Source of the DNA: Cellulosilyticum sp. I15G10I2
GTDB taxonomy: Bacteria; Bacillota; Clostridia; Lachnospirales; Cellulosilyticaceae
NCBI RefSeq assembly: GCF_900095725.1
Contig: NZ_FMMP01000007.1
Location: 310,001 to 374,000, forward strand
Direction: 5' to 3'
Length of the DNA: 64,000 nt
The notes below the pieces were generated by a model. The model was not told the DNA's origin, did no database searches, and saw only the letters and a list, made by a program, of their open reading frames with translations. Made by a program: the position numbers and the translations under genes. Positions 1 through 7,598 of this stretch are shown piece after piece; within the stretch, counting starts at the first letter, position 1; each line of letters opens with the position of its first letter.

Positions 1-691
1 CGCCGTTTTCTGTATTCTTGTTCTTAATGCCAGTGGGAGTGTGGTTTCCATAACAGCTGTTCTCTCAGGGCTGATAGTAGCTGCATTAATCTATTTGCTT
101 TCAAGAGGCGGAAGTTTTTCTGGTGGACGTTTAATCCTCATTGGGATTGGTATTCAAGCCATGCTGAATGCCACGATCTCATTTCTAATGCTTAGAGCTT
201 CCCAATATGATGTTCCTGCAGCTCTTAGATGGTTAAGCGGCAGCCTTAACGGTATCCGAATGTCACAAATACCAAGTCTTGCATGTATTGTCATTCTCTT
301 TGGCATACTTATTCTTCTATTAGGGAGATATCTAAAAATACTTGAACTCGGTGAGCAATCTGCCCTCACCTTAGGAGTCAGAACAGATAGCATACGTCTC
401 ATGCTTGTCTTAAGTTCAGTCTTCTTGATTGCTTTTGCAACTGCTGTTACAGGCCCAGTTTCATTTGTTGCTTTTCTTGCGGGTCCGATTGCCACACGTC
501 TTGTAGGCACTGGATCTGCGAACCAATTCCCTGCTGGTCTTGTAGGGGCAAGTTTGGTAATTGGGGCCGACTTGATCGGTCAATTTGCCTTTAATACAAG
601 ATTCCCTGTCGGAATCATTACAGGTATTCTTGGCGCACCTTATCTTCTCTATCTGCTTATCCGCATGAATCAAACAGGAGGTTCTGCATGA
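1..691 (+). CDS. iron-complex ABC transporter permease, FecCD family (5' end outside window)
   Basis: This is the membrane permease of a ferric-siderophore, haem or cobalamin-type importer. The reading frame is open to the left edge, so the N-terminus lies outside the window and about 229 residues are visible. The protein is almost wholly hydrophobic with several membrane helices. It carries FecCD-typical patches, including ALRWLSGSL, GEQSALTLGV and the region around VTGPVSFVAFLAGPIATRL, which in BtuC/FhuB-type permeases contacts the ATPase and translocation path. Its stop overlaps the start of the downstream ATPase by four bases, so the two are translationally coupled. The family is secure. 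The substrate is not visible, but an iron-siderophore is most likely. The full-length family is about 330 residues, so roughly one third is missing. Confidence 0.92.
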   Translation, partial: AVFCILVLNASGSVVSITAVLSGLIVAALIYLLSRGGSFSGGRLILIGIGIQAMLNATISFLMLRASQYDVPAALRWLSGSLNGIRMSQIPSLACIVILFGILILLLGRYLKILELGEQSALTLGVRTDSIRLMLVLSSVFLIAFATAVTGPVSFVAFLAGPIATRLVGTGSANQFPAGLVGASLVIGADLIGQFAFNTRFPVGIITGILGAPYLLYLLIRMNQTGGSA

Positions 692-1527
692 AAAAAACAC
701 CTATACTTAAAACCAACCATATCGTTGCAGGGTATGATAAAAAGATTATTATTGATGGTATCGATATTACCATCCCGAACAATAAAATCAGTGTGATTAT
801 CGGTGCAAATGCCTGCGGTAAATCTACCCTGCTTAAAACATTGGCGAGGCTGATTCAGCCTATGTCAGGCGAAATTTGTCTTAATAACACTCAACTAAAA
901 GATATATCCCCTAAAAAATTGGCTCGTGTATTAGGCCTGCTCCCGCAGTCCCCTATTGTACCAGAAGGCATCGCTGTAGCTGACCTAGTTGCCAGAGGCC
1001 GTTTTCCTTACCAATCTTTTTTTAAGGGACTAGGACATAAGGACTATGAGGCTGTTGCTGAAGCTTTAGACATAATGGGCATCTCAGACCTTGCCAACCG
1101 AAGTGTAGATGAACTTTCCGGCGGTCAGCGCCAAAGAGTGTGGATAGCCATGGCACTGGCCCAACAGACAGATATCCTGCTTTTGGATGAACCTACGACT
1201 TTCTTAGATATCACCTACCAAGTTGAGATTCTAGACCTACTAACAGACTTAAATAGAAAACGGGGTACCACCATTGTCATGGTACTCCATGATATCAATC
1301 TATCAGCACGATATGCTGATTATATCTTTGCCCTTCACAAAGGAAAATTAATTGCAGAAGGAGCTCCTTCCGCAATCCTAAGTGAAGCATTAATTAAACA
1401 AGTCTTTGATCTTGACTGCTCTGTAATTAGCGATCCTGTATCTGGCACACCCTTTATCGTACCCAAGGGACGACACCATGTGAAGGGTGCTGCTACTTCT
1501 ATTCCAGTAGTCCAGATTGCTCGTTGA
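688..1527 (+). CDS. iron-complex ABC transporter ATP-binding protein, FecE/FhuC type
   Basis: This cytoplasmic ATPase powers the FecCD-type permease upstream. It has 279 residues, normal for the family. Walker A is GANACGKST at residues 39-47, the signature LSGGQ at 143-147, Walker B with DEPT near 162-170, and the switch histidine in the MVLHDINLS segment. The ATG overlaps the permease stop (ATGA), and AGGAGG lies just upstream. The C-terminal extension after the nucleotide-binding fold is typical of FecE/FhuC proteins. A strong terminator follows, so this is the last gene of its operon. Substrate specificity cannot be read from the ATPase; ferric siderophore is the usual case. Confidence 0.95.
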   Translation: MKKTPILKTNHIVAGYDKKIIIDGIDITIPNNKISVIIGANACGKSTLLKTLARLIQPMSGEICLNNTQLKDISPKKLARVLGLLPQSPIVPEGIAVADLVARGRFPYQSFFKGLGHKDYEAVAEALDIMGISDLANRSVDELSGGQRQRVWIAMALAQQTDILLLDEPTTFLDITYQVEILDLLTDLNRKRGTTIVMVLHDINLSARYADYIFALHKGKLIAEGAPSAILSEALIKQVFDLDCSVISDPVSGTPFIVPKGRHHVKGAATSIPVVQIAR

Positions 1528-1537
1528 ACATACTTTG

Positions 1538-1592
1538 AGGGAGTGCAGTTTGAAACTAGTTACTTAGTTTTAAACTGCACTCCCTCTATTTT
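1538..1592 (+). terminator. rho-independent terminator after the iron importer
   Basis: A perfect inverted repeat (AGGGAGTGCAGTTT paired with AAACTGCACTCCCT) flanks a short loop and is followed by a T-rich run (CTATTTTG). It sits 10 bases after the ATPase stop. Confidence 0.9.
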
Positions 1593-1823
1593 GTGTCTAT
1601 ACTTTAAAATGCAGGATTATTAAAGATACCTAATTCCACATTTTATAATAATTGTATAAAATCATACGCCTTAGGATAACCTGACTAGCTCTTCACACTA
1701 TAATCTAATCTCATATATTGTCGAAACAATAAGCATTTTTTTTATAGCACATAAAAAGTATATAAAGTAAAATTAAGATGTATATGTCATAATTGTAAAT
1801 TTTATGGGAGCAGGTGATTTTAT

Positions 1824-2540
1824 ATGTTGCGTATTGCTATTTGTGATGATGAAAAAGCTATTTGTGCACAGTTAGAATATATATTAGAAGAAATCAGTAG
1901 CTCCTGTTTAGAAGAAGTCGAAATAGAGGTGTTTTTCTCTGGCGAGGAATTATATAGTTATCTTATGAAAAATACTTATTTTGATATGATCTTTCTAGAT
2001 ATTGAGTTAAAATTTATGAATGGAATAGATGTAGGTAAAAAAATCAGAGAAGAAATGCTAAATGAAACAACCCAAATTATCTATATTTCTGCCAAAGACA
2101 GCTATGCCATGGAACTTTTTGAGGTCAGGCCTCTTAACTTTTTAATTAAACCTCTTAAAGCAGAAAAAATAAAGGATGTTTTTACAACAGCACTAAGACT
2201 TATAAAAAAGAATGAACAATTCTTTACTTATCAAGTTGGCCAAACTTCTTATAAAATATCTATAAAGGATATTTTATATTTTGAAAGTAATGATAGAAAA
2301 GTTAATATTATCACCACAAGGGGAGTAGATACATTTTATGGTTCCTTAGTTGAAATATTTAAAGAACTTGAGAAATATAAGTTTCTTAATATACATAAAT
2401 CTTATTTAGTCAACTATACTCACATTATTAGGTTTGAGTACAGTCAAGTAACCCTCTCAAATAATAAAGTTCTGCCTATAAGTCAATCGCGGAGGAAAAC
2501 TATGCGCTCATTACAATTTCAATTAGAAAGGAATGGTTAA
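1824..2540 (+). CDS. agrA: LytTR-family response regulator, AgrA-like
   Basis: This is a cytoplasmic transcription factor that answers the histidine kinase encoded next to it. It has 238 residues. The N-terminal receiver domain has acidic residues D8 and D9, the phospho-acceptor D59 in FLDIELK, and K109 in LIKPL. A LytTR DNA-binding domain fills about residues 135-235, containing YFESNDRKVNI and LNIHKSYLVN. A GGGAG motif sits upstream of the ATG. It is followed directly by the GHKL kinase, an AgrD-type peptide gene and agrB, so the AgrA assignment rests on both domain order and context. In other agr systems the regulator activates the agr operon and secreted-factor genes. No clear direct-repeat LytTR site was recognised upstream. 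Confidence 0.93.
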   Translation: MLRIAICDDEKAICAQLEYILEEISSSCLEEVEIEVFFSGEELYSYLMKNTYFDMIFLDIELKFMNGIDVGKKIREEMLNETTQIIYISAKDSYAMELFEVRPLNFLIKPLKAEKIKDVFTTALRLIKKNEQFFTYQVGQTSYKISIKDILYFESNDRKVNIITTRGVDTFYGSLVEIFKELEKYKFLNIHKSYLVNYTHIIRFEYSQVTLSNNKVLPISQSRRKTMRSLQFQLERNG

Positions 2541-2543
2541 GCA

Positions 2544-3821
2544 GTGACATTAACCAGTTATAATTCAATATACCTGATAACGAATGTTTTTGGCACTTAT
2601 ATTATCTATAAGTTCATGGATGTATTCTTCAAACGTGATAAAACTAAAAGATTCGTTGAACTTATAAGCTATACGCTTTATTTTTTTATAATAAGTTTAT
2701 TATATTTATTAGTTAATATCCCTATTATTATGTTGTTAGCTAATATAGCAGCCTTTTTTGCACTTTCTTTTAATTATAAGGCATTACTAAAAAGCCGGAT
2801 CATTGCAGTATCATTGATGTATATGATCTTAATGTCTATCGAGAGTATCGTTGGACTACTGACAGGCTATTTTAATTTCCCTATTTTTTTAACTAATAGC
2901 TACTCTTCTATTTTAGGTTTAGTAAGTGTAAAATTTATATCCTATATCGTTGTCTTATTGATGGGTCATTATAAAAATATAAAAAAGTGGGTGTCTATTC
3001 CTAACAGCTATTGGCTATCTATTATTCTCATCCCTTTAAGCGCTTTGTATATCATGCTTGTTCTATTTCAAGTAAACACAGTAAATATACACCAGATAAC
3101 TATTTGTATTACATTATTACTATTTATCAACTTTATTATATTTCATTTATATGATGTGCTTAGCACTGCTTTTGAAGAAAGAGTTGAGAAGATCTTATTA
3201 AAACAGCAAACGCAATATTACACTAAACAATTTAAGCTGCTTAAAAATTCTACTGAAAATATTAAATCTATTCGCCATGATTTAAAAAATCATTTATCTG
3301 TTTTAGAATCTTTTATTAAAAAAGATCAAAAAGATAAGGCCTTAGAACACATCTCTCAAATTATCTCCAGTTCCTACGCCGAAAAAGAGTATGCGAGTTC
3401 TGGCAACATCGATATCGACAGCATTTTAAATTTTAAACTTCAAGAAGCCAAAGATAAAGCCATAGATATAGCTTTAGAATTAGTGATTCCTATTGAAATA
3501 AATGTTACAGCTTTTGATATGGTTGTTGTTTTAGGTAACTTATTAGATAATGCGCTATATGCTGCCGATAGACTAGAAAAAAATAAACAAATCACTATAA
3601 AAATTACCTATAAAAAAGGTATTTTATTTATTCACATAGATAATACATTTGATGGCCAGGTGCATTATCAAGGCGAACAAATCGTAACTCTACATACAGA
3701 CTCAGAAAATCATGGCATAGGATTGAATAATATCAGAGATGTACTTCAAAAATATAACGGGACAATAGAGATACACCATACAGAAAATAAATTCTATGTA
3801 GATGTTTTAATGTATGTTTAG
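2544..3821 (+). CDS. agrC: sensor histidine kinase, AgrC-like (GHKL type)
   Basis: This is a membrane receptor for the cyclic autoinducer peptide. It has 425 residues. Six or so membrane helices occupy about residues 8-205. A short coiled segment follows, then the dimerisation helix with phospho-acceptor H245 in IRHDLKNH. The GHKL ATPase domain has the N-box VLGNLLDNALYAA and the glycine motif HGIGLNN. The start is GTG, four bases after the agrA stop, with AGAAAGGA upstream. Helix count and the RHDxxNH motif match AgrC and related HPK10 kinases. It is the only agr-type kinase in the window, although two peptide modules follow, so it probably serves both. Confidence 0.93.
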   Translation: MTLTSYNSIYLITNVFGTYIIYKFMDVFFKRDKTKRFVELISYTLYFFIISLLYLLVNIPIIMLLANIAAFFALSFNYKALLKSRIIAVSLMYMILMSIESIVGLLTGYFNFPIFLTNSYSSILGLVSVKFISYIVVLLMGHYKNIKKWVSIPNSYWLSIILIPLSALYIMLVLFQVNTVNIHQITICITLLLFINFIIFHLYDVLSTAFEERVEKILLKQQTQYYTKQFKLLKNSTENIKSIRHDLKNHLSVLESFIKKDQKDKALEHISQIISSSYAEKEYASSGNIDIDSILNFKLQEAKDKAIDIALELVIPIEINVTAFDMVVVLGNLLDNALYAADRLEKNKQITIKITYKKGILFIHIDNTFDGQVHYQGEQIVTLHTDSENHGIGLNNIRDVLQKYNGTIEIHHTENKFYVDVLMYV

Positions 3822-3830
3822 TAAGATTAT

Positions 3831-3860
3831 AATTTTTTTCCATTTTAATGGAAAAAAATT
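3831..3860 (+). terminator. palindromic hairpin after agrC
   Basis: A 30-base palindrome built on TTTTTTTCCATT / AATGGAAAAAAA lies 10 bases after the agrC stop and just before the first agrD. It could terminate or attenuate agrAC transcription so that agrDB is expressed separately. The low GC content of the stem makes terminator strength uncertain. Confidence 0.55.
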
Positions 3861-3973
3861 TAGTTTTCTACAAAAACATATATCAATTTCAGCAACTCGC
3901 TGCATAGATCTATTTTTTATAGTAAGCTTGAATTACCAAAAGCAACTATAAAATTATTGAGGAGGAGATAGAA

Positions 3974-4117
3974 ATGAAAAAGCTTATGCTTAAATTCGGA
4001 GGGGTGATCGCAAGTTTGGCCTTAATGGTAACTACACTTAATATGAATACAAACTGTATGTTTATCATGCACCAGCCAAAGCTGCCTAAAAATGCCAAGA
4101 AACTACGTAAATTTTAA
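3974..4117 (+). CDS. agrD: AgrD-type cyclic lactone autoinducer peptide precursor, copy 1
   Basis: This 47-residue precursor is processed by AgrB into a thiolactone signal peptide. An amphipathic leader of about 26 residues (MKKLMLKFGGVIASLAL...) is followed by the likely signal NTNCMFIM, in which C28 would close a five-residue ring with M32. The acidic-free tail HQPKLPKNAKKLRKF is typical of clostridial AgrD proteins. GAGGAGG sits just upstream of the ATG. The gene is two bases before agrB. The ring Cys-Met-Phe-Ile-Met resembles the Staphylococcus aureus AIP-I ring (Cys-Asp-Phe-Ile-Met). The number of exocyclic residues in the mature peptide is not known from sequence. Confidence 0.93.
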   Translation: MKKLMLKFGGVIASLALMVTTLNMNTNCMFIMHQPKLPKNAKKLRKF

Positions 4118-4119
4118 TT

Positions 4120-4680
4120 ATGACGCACCTGTTCGAGAGAATTACAGATCTATTTATTCATAATGGCATAATCAGCAGTGAAGATAAAGAGCTTTATACC
4201 TATGGATTACAGCAAGGATTAATTATAATTGCAAATATCCTTACAACGCTATTTATTGGATTGCTACTTGGAATGGTTTGGCAAAGTATAGTATTTATGC
4301 TATCCTACATTCCACTTCGTTCTTTTGCAGGGGGATACCATGCTAAAACACAGTTTAAATGCTATATGCTATCTATAGTGCTAACCACAGCAGTGCTTTT
4401 GGTCATAAAACTTATCCCTTGGACGAATTTTATGATATGGAGTTTAGCATTAGCAGCAGGAACTATTATCTTAGTTTTTGCTCCCGTAGCAAATAGTAAC
4501 AAACCTTTAAATGAGTTAGAAGTAAATGTATACAAAAAATGGACAATTATTATTCTTTTAGTAGAATTGTTCTTTATATTGTTAACGATGATATTTGAAA
4601 TGTATGAAATTGGAGCTTGTATAGCGATCTCACTTTTTGTACTAAGTAATATGCTTATAATTGCTAAATCCAACCTATAA
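4120..4680 (+). CDS. agrB: AgrB-type autoinducer-processing membrane protease, copy 1
   Basis: This membrane cysteine endopeptidase cleaves the AgrD C-terminal tail and forms the thiolactone. It has 186 residues with about five hydrophobic helices. The conserved core IPLRSFAGGYHA holds R67 and H74, and C81 follows in FKCYML. The R-H-C spacing (7 and 7) matches staphylococcal AgrB. The start is ATG two bases after agrD, so translation is coupled. Residues 1-107 are identical to copy 2 except at position 19 (Ser here, Asn there). The rest of the protein differs at many positions. Confidence 0.95.
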   Translation: MTHLFERITDLFIHNGIISSEDKELYTYGLQQGLIIIANILTTLFIGLLLGMVWQSIVFMLSYIPLRSFAGGYHAKTQFKCYMLSIVLTTAVLLVIKLIPWTNFMIWSLALAAGTIILVFAPVANSNKPLNELEVNVYKKWTIIILLVELFFILLTMIFEMYEIGACIAISLFVLSNMLIIAKSNL

Positions 4681-4775
4681 ATAGTTGATAAAGTAATAAA
4701 TTAACAACTAGTAGGGCAATTTCATTACCAGCAAATTGTAATTCAGCTAGACCTTCTTGAACTACTAAGTATTCT

Positions 4776-5174
4776 CTACTTATTACTAAAGTTAACACTT
4801 GTTATAACTATATAGCCCAATATAATAGCAGATACATCTATACTAAACACATTGTAAATACTCCCCATTATTCTAATCAGTGATCCTCCGAAAGGCGAAA
4901 GCATCATAACTACATTGGGAATCCCTAGTATAAGTAACTTAGATAAATTTATCTTATTAAAATTTAAAAAAGTAAATTTTTTCGTGAGAATACTATCTAT
5001 TGCTAGAGTAATACCTATCATTCCTAACAAAAAATATCTAAGAAAATATAGCATATAATTTGGAGTAAATGTTCTAGATATAATTAGCCGAGAGTATGCC
5101 TCGACTGTATTAGTTAAATAAACTAATGCAAATAAAGCTATTAAGGTTGTAAAATAATACATTAATCTTTTCAT
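4776..5174 (-). CDS. small multi-pass membrane protein of unknown function, possibly frameshifted at its 3' end
   Basis: This 132-residue protein has about four hydrophobic segments and no family I recognise. Translation begins at an ATG preceded by GATGAGGTG, a reasonable ribosome binding site. It lies on the strand opposite to the agr genes and is convergent with agrB copy 1. After residue about 127 another reading frame stays open and would add about 40 residues (beginning VLTLVISREYLVVQEG) to a stop at 4664. That tail is again hydrophobic and would overlap the agrB 3' end. One inserted or deleted base near 4795 would join the two, so this may be a recently broken or mis-sequenced gene. 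No function is assigned. Confidence 0.6.
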   Translation of the reverse strand: MKRLMYYFTTLIALFALVYLTNTVEAYSRLIISRTFTPNYMLYFLRYFLLGMIGITLAIDSILTKKFTFLNFNKINLSKLLILGIPNVVMMLSPFGGSLIRIMGSIYNVFSIDVSAIILGYIVITSVNFSNK

Positions 5175-5227
5175 TATAACACCTCATCCAACAATAATTA
5201 AATTTGTAAAAGCAAATTATTTAATAT

Positions 5228-5243
5228 AGTTCAATATTGAACT
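5228..5243. promoter_or_regulatory. 16-base perfect palindrome between divergent genes
   Basis: AGTTCAATATTGAACT is its own reverse complement. It lies in the AT-rich gap between the membrane protein on the minus strand and the secreted protein on the plus strand, about 55 and 120 bases from their starts. The position suits a shared operator. No cognate regulator is identified. Confidence 0.45.
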
Positions 5244-5364
5244 CTACATAATATTATATCATTTTATTAATCTTTTTCAATAATTAAAATTTTCAATTAT
5301 TTATTTGTTTGTATTTATGACTAATATCGTAAAATTTGTAAAAATAATGATAAGGAGGAGTTTT

Positions 5365-6069
5365 ATGAGAGCATTAAAAAAATCAATCAAGTTAGGTGTT
5401 GTTAGTATAATAGTTTTTGGGAGTATTGTTGGAAGCCTTTCCGCTCAAAATATTTCTCAAATACCATCTACTTCTGTAGAACAATCCGTTCAAATATTAG
5501 ATTCTGTGCAATTTAATAAATATGATTCTGCATTTAAAGAAATGGAAAAAGAACTAAAATCTAAATTAAAAACAAGTTCTATAGCCGCCGAATCAGAAAA
5601 TCTCAAAACAAATTTGGAGGATACAAAGGTTTATACAAAAACTTTTGAAGAAGGTAATAGTGCTGTTACTTTAGGTTTAGTATATAGTACTGCATCTAAA
5701 TACGTTGGCACTGACGACTATATTACTTTTGGAAGAGTCTCTTTGCGCACTTATTACGATGATTCACAGAACCAAACCGGTACTACGATGCCCGGAATAA
5801 CATTGAAAAGTATAGAGGGAAGTATATTAGCTATATACGACGGAGCTCAATATGTTAGAACAAGAGTAGTAGCAGGTCAAGGCACCCTGTATGATCCTGT
5901 AAATAGCAGGGGAGATAATTTTACAATAACATCTAAATCTTATTCTAAACCTTATAGTTATCCATACATACTTAATCAACAAGTTCAAGTAGGGCAATCA
6001 GCTACATTCTACTTTATATCTAAATATGGTGATTCTGTACAAAACACTGTTGACTGCCAATATTATTAG
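5365..6069 (+). CDS. secreted protein of unknown function within the agr region
   Basis: I start this at 5365, where AAGGAGGAG precedes ATG; the frame is open 20 codons further upstream but lacks a comparable site. The 234-residue product opens with a clear signal peptide: basic MRALKKSIK, then a hydrophobic stretch, with likely cleavage after SLSA. The mature part is polar. A possible helical region (about 45-85) precedes a probable beta-rich region with Tyr, Thr and Gly, ending CQYY. No family, catalytic motif or cell-wall anchor was recognised. It sits between the two agrDB modules, so agr control or co-acquisition is plausible but unproven. It could be a small exported effector or bacteriocin-like protein. 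Confidence 0.72.
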   Translation: MRALKKSIKLGVVSIIVFGSIVGSLSAQNISQIPSTSVEQSVQILDSVQFNKYDSAFKEMEKELKSKLKTSSIAAESENLKTNLEDTKVYTKTFEEGNSAVTLGLVYSTASKYVGTDDYITFGRVSLRTYYDDSQNQTGTTMPGITLKSIEGSILAIYDGAQYVRTRVVAGQGTLYDPVNSRGDNFTITSKSYSKPYSYPYILNQQVQVGQSATFYFISKYGDSVQNTVDCQYY

Positions 6070-6223
6070 AATCTAATTAAATACAAAAGTTTATATTATT
6101 ACATTTAAACCCTCTTAATAAATTAATCTAATATGCTAGTTTAAATATCTTTAACAGTTAGATAAATATGGCATCTATTAAGAGTATATCTATCCCAAAT
6201 TACCTATACTGTAAGTTTATTTA

Positions 6224-6538
6224 TTAAAAGATTAATTCTTTAATCTTTCCAACCCCTATGGTCTTACCAAGAGATTTATTGATGGAATAGCTAAGATTAT
6301 TGGTAAGTAACTTAGTAGCTATTCTGCTTTTAAAACCAGTCATAGACTTTGCCAAGACCTTATTTATTGAAAGTTGAGTAGCTAACTGAGAAAGCGAATT
6401 TCATATAGAGATTGCTCCCTTTCCGAAGCTAAAAAGCCACTTTGCATTTATTGGAATCTTAACTTGATAACATTGATGGAACTCTGCCACTACATACTGT
6501 AAATAATTACCTCTATAGTATCGACTTCGAAAAAAATT
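6224..6538 (-). pseudogene. decayed ORF remnant upstream of agrD copy 2
   Basis: On the minus strand one frame stays open for about 100 codons apart from a single internal TGA. It has no visible start and joins the conserved agrD leader region at its right end. The conceptual product has coding-like composition (segments such as RYYRGNYLQYVVAEFHQ and NSLSQLATQLSINKVLA). I cannot place it in a family. Together with flanking non-coding DNA it fills the 508-base gap between the secreted protein and agrD copy 2. It is probably the C-terminal relic of a gene cut when the agrDB module was duplicated. Confidence 0.4.
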
Positions 6539-6577
6539 ACCAAAAGCAACTATAAAATTATTGAGGAGGAGATAGAA

Positions 6578-6721
6578 ATGAAAAAACTTATGCTTAAATT
6601 CGGAGGCGTAATCGCAAGTCTGGCCTTAATGGTAACTACACTTAATATGAATACAAATTGTATGTTTATCATGCACCAGCCAAAGATGCCGAAAAATGCC
6701 AAGAAACTACGTAAATTTTAA
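6578..6721 (+). CDS. agrD: AgrD-type cyclic lactone autoinducer peptide precursor, copy 2
   Basis: This 47-residue precursor differs from copy 1 only at residue 37, in the discarded tail (Met here, Leu in copy 1: HQPKMPKN). The signal core NTNCMFIM is identical, so both genes should yield the same peptide. The ribosome binding site GAGGAGG is also conserved. It is followed after two bases by agrB copy 2. Several base differences between the copies are synonymous, which suggests selection to keep the peptide unchanged, or recent gene conversion. Confidence 0.93.
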   Translation: MKKLMLKFGGVIASLALMVTTLNMNTNCMFIMHQPKMPKNAKKLRKF

Positions 6722-6723
6722 TT

Positions 6724-7284
6724 ATGACGCACCTGTTCGAGAGAATTACAGATCTATTTATTCATAACGGCATAATCAACAGTGAAGATAAAGAGCTTTA
6801 TACCTATGGATTACAGCAAGGATTAATTATAATTGCAAATATCCTTACAACGCTATTTATTGGATTGCTACTTGGAATGGTTTGGCAAAGTATAGTGTTT
6901 ATGCTATCCTACATTCCACTTCGTTCTTTTGCAGGGGGATACCATGCTAAAACACAGTTTAAATGCTATATGCTATCTATAGTGCTAACCACAGCAGTGC
7001 TTTTGGTCATAAAACTTATCCCTTGGACGAATTTTATGATATGGGGTTTAGCATTATCAGCCGGAATGCTCATCTTAATATTTTCACCGCTGGGGGATAG
7101 TAATAAGCCTTTAGATAAAATAGAAATCAGTATATATAAAAGATGGACAATTATTATTCTCTTAGTAGAAGTATGTATTGTACTCTTAACAGTAATATTG
7201 AGCTTGTATCAAATAGGCGCTTGTATAGCAATTTCACTTTTTGTTCTAAGCAATATGCTTATAATCGCTAAACTTAACCTATAA
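6724..7284 (+). CDS. agrB: AgrB-type autoinducer-processing membrane protease, copy 2
   Basis: This 186-residue membrane protease has the same catalytic layout as copy 1: R67, H74 and C81 in the IPLRSFAGGYHA...FKC core. Residues 1-107 match copy 1 except N19. From about residue 108 the two differ often (for example the segment after the PWTNFMIW motif and the helix after WTIIILLVE), then agree again at GACIAISLFVLSNMLIIAK. Both copies look intact, so both should be active. The C-terminal divergence may affect membrane topology or partner contact but not the known catalytic residues. Confidence 0.94.
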   Translation: MTHLFERITDLFIHNGIINSEDKELYTYGLQQGLIIIANILTTLFIGLLLGMVWQSIVFMLSYIPLRSFAGGYHAKTQFKCYMLSIVLTTAVLLVIKLIPWTNFMIWGLALSAGMLILIFSPLGDSNKPLDKIEISIYKRWTIIILLVEVCIVLLTVILSLYQIGACIAISLFVLSNMLIIAKLNL

Positions 7285-7310
7285 ATAAAACTAGAAGAGA
7301 GTGATTTGAA

Positions 7311-7473
7311 ATGAATTTTTTTATTGAGTAGTTTAATATTAATTAATTTTATATTACTTTTCTCTACACTGATATTTTTTTTAACACCTATAACATTCAA
7401 TTATATTATAGTAGTCATATGGGGCATTATTATAATTACAAATTACATATTGATAAAAAAATATATTAAATAA
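7311..7473 (+). pseudogene. small membrane-peptide ORF, frameshifted at a T7 tract
   Basis: An ATG preceded by AGAAGAGAG opens a frame that stops after six codons. Immediately after a run of seven T (7316-7322) another frame runs 49 codons to a stop at 7471. It encodes a strongly hydrophobic peptide with two probable membrane helices and the end YILIKKYIK. Removing one T would fuse them into about 53 residues starting MNFLLSSL. The gene would then follow agrB copy 2 by 26 bases as a third cistron. Phase variation, a true mutation or a sequencing error could each explain the shift. Confidence 0.45.
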
Positions 7474-7537
7474 ATAGGTCTAGATTTTAGAAACCCAGAA
7501 TTACGATGATTTCTAAAATGATTAGATATTAATCAAC

Positions 7538-7575
7538 TAAAAGCACTGCTGAGGCTACCCTCTCAGTGCTTTTGG
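7538..7575 (+). terminator. terminator downstream of agrDB copy 2
   Basis: The arms AAAAGCACTG and CAGTGCTTTT pair around a loop and the right arm runs into TTTTGGG. It would stop transcription from the agr side, and may act in both directions. Just upstream, ATTTTAGAAA at 7484-7493 pairs with TTTCTAAAAT at 7510-7519 as a weaker hairpin. Confidence 0.78.
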
Positions 7576-7598
7576 GCTTTCTAAATAAAATTTTTAAT

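Larger units (their letters stand above)
3931..4680 (+). repeat. direct repeat copy 1: agrD-agrB module
   Basis: This block, from 43 bases before agrD to the agrB stop, recurs at 6535-7284 with a constant offset of 2604 and no insertions or deletions. By eye, only about a dozen bases differ over the first 520 or so. Divergence is then clear over about 4450-4610, and similarity returns near the agrB 3' end. Confidence 0.93.
6535..7284 (+). repeat. direct repeat copy 2: agrD-agrB module
   Basis: This is the second copy of the block at 3931-4680. The left boundary is sharp: similarity begins at AATTACCAAAAG, and the sequence to its left is unrelated to that before copy 1. Confidence 0.93.

Noticed and set aside
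1716-1745. ATTGT-CGAA-ACAAT hairpin plus T run upstream of agrA
   Set aside because: The five-base stem is too weak for a terminator and too short to call an operator.
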